Of a stretch of 19,364 nt of DNA, positions 6,254-14,700 are shown piece by piece. Source of the stretch: Verrucomicrobiota bacterium (GTDB lineage Bacteria; Verrucomicrobiota; Verrucomicrobiia; Opitutales; Opitutaceae). Position 1 is the stretch's first letter; every line of letters starts with the position of its first letter. Position numbers and translations under genes: made by a program. The stretch lies in NCBI GenBank assembly GCA_023443985.1, contig JAEZSJ010000218.1, positions 1 to 19,364 of the forward strand, in the 5' to 3' direction. The notes beneath the pieces were generated by a model, which saw only the letters and a program-made list of their open reading frames with translations, did not search any database and was not told the origin of the DNA.

Positions 6254-8341
6254 TCAGCGCTTTCCTTGCTGCAGCTCGGCGACGAGCGCATCGACACCGT
6301 AGACCTTGCGCAACGCCTCGAGGATGCCGCGCGAATCCACCGAGATTGCGCGCGACTCCACTTCCTCGTACGCGAAGTCGAGGATCAGCCCCTGCAGGTT
6401 GCCGTCGAAGATGATGCCGACGAACTCGCCCGCGCGGTTCACCAGCGGACTGCCGCTGTTGCCGCCGATGATGTCGTGTGTGGATACGAGATTGAAAGGC
6501 ACTGACAGATCGAGAGCGCTGCGCTTCTCGACCCAGCGCGGCGGCAGATCGAACGGCTCGCGGCCCGCATGCGCCGCACTGCGCGCGTAGAGCCCGGCGT
6601 AGTCGGTGAACGCCGGGATCGCCTTCCCCGCCTCCGTGTAGCCTTTCACCACGCCGTAGCTCAGGCGCAAGGTGAACGTCGCATCCGGCGCCACCGCCGT
6701 TCCACTACGGGCGAAACGCGCGCGCTCAAGCACGGCGTGCGCCTGCTGCTTCACCTCGCCGATCTCTTCCCAACGCTTGCGCACCTCGCGCGCCGCCGGA
6801 TCGACCAGGCGGGCGAGCTCGATCATCGGATCCTTCGCCGCCTCCACCGCGGCGGCGCCGCCAGTGTAGAGCGAGCGGCGAAATGCCACGTCGCGCACCT
6901 TCGTGCCGCTGATCAGCTCGTACGCGCGCTCCCGCGGGCTCTTGCCGGCGAGCACCTGCACGACGAGAGGATCCTGCGCACCGAGCTGTTCGGCGAGGAA
7001 ACCGAGCGAGTCGGCCAGCTTCAACGTCTCGAGATCCGCGTGGATCGGTTTCTCGGTGAACAGCTCCAGCTCGAACGACTCGCGCGCCGAATCGGAGTAT
7101 TCCTCGAGCCGCTCGCCGTCGGGCTTCGCGCGCTCGACTGGCGTGCGCAGCAGCGTGCGCGCGAGGGCGAACGAGTCGCACCAGAATGCATCCGGCGCGA
7201 AGAGCACCTCGTGGCGACGCCCGTCGAGGAGACGCTGACGGAAAAATACGTCGTGCTGTTGCGCGACCGTATCGGCGAACTTTGCGAGGACACCCCCGAC
7301 GGCTGGGCCGGTGCGCCCCTTGATCAGCTCTGCCTCCGCCTTCCCCTTCGCGGCGAACAGCGCCGGCGTCTGCAACGCCGCGATCTCGCCATCATAGGCT
7401 TTGCGCGAGTTCTGCACCGTGAAATAGTCGTCGCGCGCCCGGCGGGCGTTCTCGATCTCTCGCGCGCTCCAGTTGCCGAGCAACACCTCCAGGCGTTTCA
7501 GCCGCGCGAGCGTGTACGGGTACTGCACGTCGCGCAGAAAACGCAGTTCCTCGAGCGTGAGCTGGCGATCCGTACGGCCCGGATGCCCGGAAACAAAGGT
7601 CAGCTCGCCCTCGGTCGCGCCGTTCGCCGACCAGCGGAGGAAATGCTCCACCTTCGCCGGCTCGCCGTTTTCGTAGGCGCGGAAGACGCAGACATCGAGG
7701 TTGTAGCGCGGATACTCGAAGTTGTCCGGATCGCCGCCGAAGAACGCGATCTGCTGCTCGGGCGCGAAGACCAGCCGCACATCGGTGTAGCGCTTGTAGC
7801 GGTAGAGGTGGTAGGCGCCGCCCTGGAAGAGCGTGACGACATCGCTGCGCAGTCCGGTCTTCGCCAGCGACTCCTTCTCGATGGCGGCGATTGCACTGCG
7901 CCGCGCTTCGGCAGCCTTCTCCGCGGGCATCTCCGGAGCCACGGCCGCGTTCACCCGCGCCGTCACGTCCTCGATCGACTGGAGCACGTTGAGCTCGAGA
8001 TCGACGCACTTGATCTCCGCCTCGGGCGACGCGGCGTAGAAACCGTCGCGCAGGTAATTGTGCTCCGCGCTCGAAAGCTTTTGGAGATCGTCGGCACCCA
8101 CATGATGGTTGGTGATCACCAGACCGTCGGCCGAGACGAAGGAGCCGGAGCCACCGCTGTTGAAGCGGACCGATGCCTTCATGAGGTGATCGAGCCAGGC
8201 GTCGGTCGCGTCGAAGTTGTACTTCGCTTTGAGCTGCTCGCGCGGCGGCGCGGAGAACAGCCACATGCCCTCGTCGGCGCGAACTCCCATCGCCGCCGCG
8301 GTGATCAGCAGAAAAGAACCGAACGTCCGCGCGATTTTCAT
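6254..8341 (-). CDS. S46 family serine peptidase (DPP7-type dipeptidyl-peptidase)
   Basis: A 695-residue exported peptidase with a signal peptide ending near VRA-DEG (residues 20-25). Family S46 enzymes are chymotrypsin-fold exopeptidases that release N-terminal dipeptides in the periplasm. The triad is visible: His in ITNHHVG (H80), Asp in PRYNLDVCVFRAY (D216) and Ser in GGNSGSP (S629). FFGGDPDNFEYPR (200-212) is typical S46. The S1-pocket position reads FDGN (645-648) with Gly, as in DPP7-type enzymes that accept hydrophobic P1 residues; DPP11 (Asp/Glu-specific) has Arg there. The residue after the catalytic His is Val rather than the usual Cys, a minor deviation. It probably feeds dipeptides into nutrition. 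Convergent with rsmE. Confidence 0.93.
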   Translation of the reverse strand: MKIARTFGSFLLITAAAMGVRADEGMWLFSAPPREQLKAKYNFDATDAWLDHLMKASVRFNSGGSGSFVSADGLVITNHHVGADDLQKLSSAEHNYLRDGFYAASPEAEIKCVDLELNVLQSIEDVTARVNAAVAPEMPAEKAAEARRSAIAAIEKESLAKTGLRSDVVTLFQGGAYHLYRYKRYTDVRLVFAPEQQIAFFGGDPDNFEYPRYNLDVCVFRAYENGEPAKVEHFLRWSANGATEGELTFVSGHPGRTDRQLTLEELRFLRDVQYPYTLARLKRLEVLLGNWSAREIENARRARDDYFTVQNSRKAYDGEIAALQTPALFAAKGKAEAELIKGRTGPAVGGVLAKFADTVAQQHDVFFRQRLLDGRRHEVLFAPDAFWCDSFALARTLLRTPVERAKPDGERLEEYSDSARESFELELFTEKPIHADLETLKLADSLGFLAEQLGAQDPLVVQVLAGKSPRERAYELISGTKVRDVAFRRSLYTGGAAAVEAAKDPMIELARLVDPAAREVRKRWEEIGEVKQQAHAVLERARFARSGTAVAPDATFTLRLSYGVVKGYTEAGKAIPAFTDYAGLYARSAAHAGREPFDLPPRWVEKRSALDLSVPFNLVSTHDIIGGNSGSPLVNRAGEFVGIIFDGNLQGLILDFAYEEVESRAISVDSRGILEALRKVYGVDALVAELQQGKR

Positions 8342-8558
8342 CGCCGGTCATCTCAGCGGGGCGAACCCACGCTCGCGAGTCGGATCTCGGGCCAACGGAG
8401 GTCCAGTCTTCGACTGGACTCCCTTCGCCCCCAGCGGCTCCCACCGGCGCGCAGGCCTGCGGCGGAGCAGCCGGTGGGCAGCACGCTGCTCCGCATCGCT
8501 CGCGCCACATCCTGCGGCTCACGCCTGTCGCGATCGTCGGAGACCGGTCCTACTGGGC
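8342..8558. other. Intergenic region with two strong inverted repeats
   Basis: This 217-bp gap between two minus-strand genes has no credible ORF. GTCCAGTC-TTC-GACTGGAC (8401-8419) is a perfect 8-bp stem with a 3-nt loop. CCCACCGGC (8440-8448) and GCCGGTGGG (8470-8478) form a 9-bp stem around 21 nt that itself contains palindromic GCAGGCCTGC. Neither has a U-run on the minus strand. They may end transcription of the upstream gene (8559-11639) or be repeat remnants. Confidence 0.45.
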
Positions 8559-11500
8559 TCAGGGAACCGTCACACGGACGCGCAGGAACTGCCGCGGCTT
8601 CGCAGCAAGCATCGCGGTGCTGCGGAAGGTCACCGTCTCGAACAGCGCGGAGGGGTCGGGCACCGCCGTCCCCACTTGCACGAGCGCGGCCGGTGCACTG
8701 CTCCACGTGACGAGGTCGTCGGAGATCTCGGCGACGACCGCGATCCCGGTCGCTCGCTTGAAGGTGATCGCCGGATACTGGGTGCCGCCAGCCGTCACAA
8801 ACGTCGGCGCGAGCGGCGGCTCGGACCGGTCGGGTCGCCGGGTCAGGCCGTATTCGAGCAGATTGTTCAGCCCGTCGCCGTCGGGGTCGGCCGACGCGCC
8901 GACGATGGCGGCGTTGCCACCCGCGCCCGGGAAGAAGCTCGCGATCCACTCCGCATACGACGCCGGCGCGACCCGCACCTCCGCGGGGACGCTGGTGACG
9001 CTGCCGACCATCGACGCCGTGCGGTGGCTACGGTTCTGCACCACGACGGTGTACGTGCCGGCGTCGGCGGCGGTCGCGTTCTCCACCGTGCAGGTGGCGG
9101 AGTTCGCACCCGGGACGGCCGCGCCGTCCTTGTACCATTGGTAGAAGAGAACGTCCTCGCCCGTGGCGGCGACGGAGAGGATGAAGGATGCGCCGGGGCG
9201 GTAGAAGGTCTGCGCCGCGGGCTGGGTCGTGATGACCGGCGGATAGACCAGCGACACCGTCGTGGCGGTGCTGGTGACCGAACCGCCGCCGTTGTACACC
9301 CGCACGGTGTAGCGCCCCACATCCGCTTCGGTGACGTTTGCCTTGTGGTACGCCGCGCCGGTCGCGCCAGGGATGGCCGCGCCGTCGTGATACCACTGAT
9401 ACTTGAGATCCGTGCCCACCGTCACCACGAACAGGTCGAGGTTGCCGTGATGCAATGCGTGCAAGAGGCGCTGCGGCGGCGTCACGATCACCGGGCCGGT
9501 GGCACCCGGTCCGGTGGTGCTGGGATAAGTGCCCTGGGCAGGCGGCGTCCAGCGATAGACCATCACTTTTCCGCTGCCATCGTCCTCGACGCAGATCACG
9601 CGCGTGCCGTCATCTTGGACCGCGACCTGCACACCGATCGTAAGGTCGGAGCCGGCGCAGGCGAAATTGGTGTCGGCGTTGGGGACGATCCAGCCGACCT
9701 TGTGGCCGTCCTGCAGGCTGTACACGGTGACCTCGCCGCGCACGCGCACATCGGGCCCGATGTCGAGGCAGACGACATAGAGGTACTCGTTGTCGGCGGC
9801 GAAAGTCATCGGCAGCACCATCGACGCCGTGCCCTGGTCGAGGTGAATCTCCCAGGCACCGGCGTTGTCGTACCCGACATCGAACACGCAGCGCCGGGTC
9901 GGCGTGGCCGAGTGCCGATAGCCATCGATCACGTAGATGCGGCGCGTGTACCACGGGTCGAACCCTACCCCTAGGATCAAGGTGTCGGTCTCGGGTAGGT
10001 AGCGCAGGCGCGTGGCACTGCGGGAGATCTCGTGGTCGACCGGCAGAAACACCTCCTCCCCGACACTCAGGTGCTCGACCGTGGAGCCGTCGTACCGCGG
10101 CACGCCGTGCGCATCGAGGCCGAGGCACGGCAGCACCCAACTGCCGCCGATCCCGGCGCCAAACGCCGTCGTGTACTTGCCCTGGCCACCCGCCATCCAG
10201 ATGTTGCCGTCGGCATCGACGTCATAACCCTCCGCATACGGATTGGCCACTCGGAAGCCGGAGAACTCGCCGGCGTCGGGCGCGCCGTTGCCGTTCTTGT
10301 CGAGCCACATGACGTTCCCTTCGATGCTCGCGGGGCGCACGCTGCGGCCCCAGTCCGCGCCCTGGCCGTTGTTGTAGAGGTAGATGAGCCCTGCGGGGAT
10401 CGCGATCTCCGAGTCCTCCTCGAAGCGGAAGATACCGAGATAGCCGCTGTACATGTCTGTGCAGTACAGAAACTTCTTGCCGTTGATCCGGCGCACGAAA
10501 GCGGTTTCGAACGGCATCGACAGGCGGGGATCCTGGGGGAACCGGAACGGATCCAGGCTGACGCCGGAGATCTTCCAGCCCTGCTCCGTCGGCTTCGTGT
10601 AGTCCATCGTGTAGTGCAGAGCCGCGTGGTAGAGCTCCGTGCCGTTGCTGGCCGGGTCGAAGTCGGCCACATGGACGAAGGAGCCGATCGCCTGCGAGGT
10701 CATCGCCACGGTCGCGAGGCGCTGGGCCAAGGTGGAGCTATCGGTGCTGTCGAACCAGCGGATGTCGGTGCCGCCCTGGACCTGGCCGGGGATGCCGCTG
10801 CAACCGACGATGATCTGGCCGTTGTCGGGGAAGCAGACGCCGCGCAGCCCCCAGAAACGCTTCGGCCCCCACGCGCCGGGCACCGGCCCGGCGAACACAC
10901 CGCCCGTCTCGCCGAACGTGGTCTTGAGCACCGGCGCGCCGGTGGCGGGCACCTCGAAGATCTTGAAGTTCTGGTCGGGACCGTTGTCGGCCACCCACAG
11001 GTTGCCGGCGGCGTCGAAAGCGACGTTGGTGGGATACGCGACGGACTGGATCGTGCGGCCGTCGCTGAGCGCCACGAAGGGCAGGTTGTCCTGGAAGTCG
11101 GTGAGCGGGCAGCCCTGGTTCTCGAGCGCCTGCTGGATGATGTCGCGCCGCTGCTGCGCCGTCGTGTTCGGGTCCCACTGGTTGTGGTCGGTATCGAGCA
11201 CGTGCGGGCGGGCGATCGTGGCCGTGAGGCTGTCGCTGGTGCGCGTCGTCGTGTCGAAGGCCATGTTCTTGTTGAAGAACTCGCCCTTGGAGACGCGCTG
11301 TCCCTGAAAGTAGGCGCCGTCGCCCCAGTTGGTTTCGTCCCAGTAGCTCTTGGTGATCACCAGCGGCGCGTACTGCTGAAACTGCCAGTTCAGCTGCGAG
11401 GCGTTGAGCACGCCGAGATCGATCACGAAGTTGCTGATGGTGTTGTCGTTCTCGCCGTGCCCACCCTTGCCCCCCGTGTTGCCGGCCCAGAAGTTGGCGT

Positions 11501-11639
11501 AGTCCAACAGCGCCGGCGGCGGGGGCGTGTCGGCGTGGACGGCGCGCACGGCCAGCGCGAGGACGAAGAGACTGGCGCGGGCGAACGCACGCCCCGCCGC
11601 AGTTGCCGAGCGTGGGGCCAAGGGCTTTGGGTTTTGCAT
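8559..11639 (-). CDS. Large exported protein: propeller-like N-terminus, two Ig-like domains, Ca-binding repeat
   Basis: 1026 residues with an N-terminal signal region (about 1-36). Residues ~180-700 resemble NHL/SMP-30-type beta-propeller strands (TNVAFDAAGNLWVADNG at 204-220, GYDVDADGNIWMAGG at 471-485). They include an EF-hand/dockerin-like Ca loop, DKNGNGAPDAGE (447-458). Two Ig-like domains follow, each with a YQWYxDGAAxPGA core and a DxGxYTV strand (about 715-798 and 799-890). Then YAEWIASFFPG (895-905), a thrombospondin type 3-like DPDGDGLNNLLEYGL (918-932) and a C-terminal beta domain ending PRQFLRVRVT. A similar end occurs in the neighbouring GH protein. No catalytic motif was recognised. 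Cell-surface binding, or a propeller-fold lyase or oxidoreductase, are both possible. The start has no strong Shine-Dalgarno. Confidence 0.85.
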   Translation of the reverse strand: MQNPKPLAPRSATAAGRAFARASLFVLALAVRAVHADTPPPPALLDYANFWAGNTGGKGGHGENDNTISNFVIDLGVLNASQLNWQFQQYAPLVITKSYWDETNWGDGAYFQGQRVSKGEFFNKNMAFDTTTRTSDSLTATIARPHVLDTDHNQWDPNTTAQQRRDIIQQALENQGCPLTDFQDNLPFVALSDGRTIQSVAYPTNVAFDAAGNLWVADNGPDQNFKIFEVPATGAPVLKTTFGETGGVFAGPVPGAWGPKRFWGLRGVCFPDNGQIIVGCSGIPGQVQGGTDIRWFDSTDSSTLAQRLATVAMTSQAIGSFVHVADFDPASNGTELYHAALHYTMDYTKPTEQGWKISGVSLDPFRFPQDPRLSMPFETAFVRRINGKKFLYCTDMYSGYLGIFRFEEDSEIAIPAGLIYLYNNGQGADWGRSVRPASIEGNVMWLDKNGNGAPDAGEFSGFRVANPYAEGYDVDADGNIWMAGGQGKYTTAFGAGIGGSWVLPCLGLDAHGVPRYDGSTVEHLSVGEEVFLPVDHEISRSATRLRYLPETDTLILGVGFDPWYTRRIYVIDGYRHSATPTRRCVFDVGYDNAGAWEIHLDQGTASMVLPMTFAADNEYLYVVCLDIGPDVRVRGEVTVYSLQDGHKVGWIVPNADTNFACAGSDLTIGVQVAVQDDGTRVICVEDDGSGKVMVYRWTPPAQGTYPSTTGPGATGPVIVTPPQRLLHALHHGNLDLFVVTVGTDLKYQWYHDGAAIPGATGAAYHKANVTEADVGRYTVRVYNGGGSVTSTATTVSLVYPPVITTQPAAQTFYRPGASFILSVAATGEDVLFYQWYKDGAAVPGANSATCTVENATAADAGTYTVVVQNRSHRTASMVGSVTSVPAEVRVAPASYAEWIASFFPGAGGNAAIVGASADPDGDGLNNLLEYGLTRRPDRSEPPLAPTFVTAGGTQYPAITFKRATGIAVVAEISDDLVTWSSAPAALVQVGTAVPDPSALFETVTFRSTAMLAAKPRQFLRVRVTVP

Positions 11640-11719
11640 ATTCGGTCATCCGATATGCCGGAGGCGCCGCGCTCAACTGGACGGAAGTCGTAACCTCCAT
11701 CTTTACGATTTTGAGAGAC

Positions 11720-11734
11720 GTCACGAAGCGTGAC
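11720..11734 (-). terminator. Hairpin after the GH-A gene
   Basis: GTCACG-AAG-CGTGAC, a perfect 6-bp stem, begins 18 nt past the stop of the minus-strand glycosidase gene. On that strand it is followed by TCTCTC, not a true U-run. It lies within the 113-bp gap that must also hold any promoter for the 11639 gene. Confidence 0.35.
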
Positions 11735-11752
11735 CTCGGGACGTGGCCCTGC

Positions 11753-14700
11753 TCACGGCGCTCGCGTCATCCGAATCCGATAAAACCGCCGCGCACCAGT
11801 GGCGGAGAGGTCCGTGAGCGTGCGTTGCGTGCCGCTGTCGGTCTGGGTGCACCCCGTCAGGCGCACCCAGTTCCCGGCCGCGAGATCGGTGCAGAACTCC
11901 GGCGTGTACGTCCACCCGTCCGCCAACGGGCCAAAGACGAGCTGCGGCGCGCCGGCCGGCCCGCCCGGCCGGATCGCGAGCGTGAAACCGGCCGGCAAAG
12001 GCACCGGCGTGGGCGCGCCGCCGCCGGCCACGGTGTCGATCTGGACCCAGAGCAGCGCGGCGTCCCAGTTCTTGGATGCGCCGACCGCGCCGAGCTGCAG
12101 CCGCACGAAATTCGTCCCGGCGGGCAATGCGGTCGCCGCGCCGTCGTGGATGCCCCACGCGTCAGCCGCGCCGATGCGCTCGGAAATCAGGGGCACGGGG
12201 GTGAACTCGATGCCGTCCGGCGAAGCCGCCACCGCGAGTGTGCCCGGCTGACCATCCGTGATCCCATGGCTGAACCAGACCCCCACCGCATCGGGCACAT
12301 GCCAGGTGACCGCGCCGGTCCGCGTCGTATCCACTGGAACGAACTTCGTGCCGTCGCCAAACGGCTGGATCCCGCCCCAGTCCTCCGCGGCGAGCGCGGC
12401 GACGGCGATCCGCTCGGTCGGCGCCACGGTGCCGCATTCGTCGGTGACGACCACCGTCGTACCGCGCGCCACCACCTCCACGGGGACCGGCGCCGAGCGG
12501 GCCCCGACTTTTCCCTTGTTGTCCGTCGCCTCGCAGGCGAGGGCGTAGATGCCGGCCGCCGCGGGCGTCCAACTCACCCCCCAGCCCGCGGAGGAGTTCG
12601 CTCCGATGCCGAGCGCGATCCCATCCACGAAGAACCTCACCGCCGCGACCGTGCCGTCGGGGTCGCTCGCGGTCGCGGTCAACCCCACCGCCTCGCCGGC
12701 GACCAGCAGGCCGGCGGGCGCGGCGACCGCGGCGACCGGCGCACCGTTCACCGCGGCGACATCGAGATCCACCCGGATCGCCGCCGCACCACCGCGGCCG
12801 TCCTCCACGCGCACGACGCAGTACTGACCGCTGCCGAAATTGTGGGGGGCGACGTAGCGCACCAGCCCCGTGGCGTTCACCGTCGCCGTGCCGAGCGTCG
12901 GCGCCGTGGCGATCGACCACCGGAGGGTGTCGCCATCGGCATCGGTGGCAGCGAGCTGGCGGGTGCCGCTGCCGGCGGCTGCACAGACGACCGCCACCGG
13001 CTCCGCGGTCGTGATGAGGGGCGCGCTGTTGCCCGCCACGGCCGCGGGCCCGATCTCGAACCAGTTCAACGCCACGCCCCAGCTGTCGAACGAAAGTTCC
13101 AATACACCGGTGCCGGCGGGCAGGTCGGCCGTCGTCGTCGCCTCGAAGGGCTGGAAGTCGTTCCACGAGTCGGTGCGCGGCGAAATGGTGGCGGTCGCGA
13201 CCTGCGCGCCGTTCCACTTCGCGATGAGGTGCGGACCGGCGCTGTTGCCGCCGTCCTTGCTGTTGGCGGCGCCGAACCGCAGCGTGTAGCGGCCGGTGGC
13301 GGGCAGGTTCACGGTGTAGCGGAGCCATTCGCCCCAGACGGTGCTGCCAACAAAGGGCCCGGAGCTGCGCCGCTTGAGGGTCTTGTCCTCGTTGTAGTCG
13401 TCCTCGCTCCAGCGCAGATCCACCTCGTTGGTCGTGCCGCTCGTGCGCAGCGGGCAGTTGCCGGTCATCGCATCGGTGTCGTGGTACGCCGTCCCGGGGC
13501 CACCCTCGTCGAAATGCTCCGCCTCGATGCGCAGCGTCCCGCCGGCCGGCACCGTCCAGGGTTGGCCGCTGTTGCCATGGGCTCCCAACGAGCCGACCAC
13601 GAGCGTTCCCCGGCCGGTGCGGGTCGCGCCGGTGCTGTCGGTCGCAGTCGCCGTTATCTCAACACGGCCGGCCGTGGTCGTCGTGTGGGGCAGCGTCCAT
13701 CGGCCGGTGGAACTGTTGTACGTGGCGTTGCCGAGCGGGACACCGCCGGCGGCGAGGGCGACCTGCGCGATGCTGCGCCCCGGCACCGGGCTGACCGCGA
13801 CGCTGAGCGTGACCTTCTCGCCCACGGCCTTCACCCCGGCGGGAGTGCACGTAACGCTCGGCGGCGGCGCGGCACGCAAGGCCGCCACGAAGTCCGCCAC
13901 CGACAGGCCGGCGGCCGGCAGGAGGTACTGCGGCGTCTCGCCGACAACCACGTCGCCCGCGACGGTGTTGCCGTACACATCGAGCACGGTCGTGCCGGCG
14001 AGCGAAGACGGCAACTGCAGCACCACTGGCGCGGCCGCCCGGTGGAGCCAGACCGCGGCGGCGGGCGTGCCATCGCGCCGCTCGTAGACATAACCGATCG
14101 CGGCCGGACTGAGGGCGATCTTTCCCCGGGGCGCCGGCTTCGCGCCCTCGAACAGGCGGGCGAGCGTGTTGTACGCGACGAAGTTGGCCGACGGCCGCCA
14201 GCGCGAGAGCGCCGTGGCATTCTGGAAACCACGGTTCAGGGTGCGGCGCCAGAGGGCGTCGTCGGCGACGCTGCACGATTGCGCCACGCCCTCGCCGAGA
14301 TCGACCAGCACCCGGCTGGCGACGTGGCGGGGCCGGATGAAGTCGGAATCGCCGCGCGAGGCGGCCTCGTTGAGGAAATACACCTCGGTGTTCCAGAGTG
14401 GCACGCCGGCGCGCTGTTTCTCCGTCTCGGCACGGATCGCGGCGATGGCGGTGTCGGCCGGATTCGAGGAGCCAAGATGGGCGGCGGCATACGGATGGAA
14501 CGAAACGGCGTCGGCATGATCGAGGCCGCCGACCGCGAATCCCTCGCGCAGGAACGGCACCGTCGAGGTCGAGCCCATGTCGCCGGTCGGGCAGAAGCCG
14601 ACGATCTTCACGTCCGGATCGGCGGCGCGCAGCTCCGCGGCGGCCGACTTCAGATACGGCACGTAGTTCGTCGCCCCAGTGCGCTGGCCCGAGGCGACCG

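Noticed and set aside
6569..8710. Long plus-strand open frame opposite the S46 peptidase
   Set aside because: The peptidase strand has the full His/Asp/Ser triad. The opposite frame has low-complexity Arg-rich sequence and no start signal.
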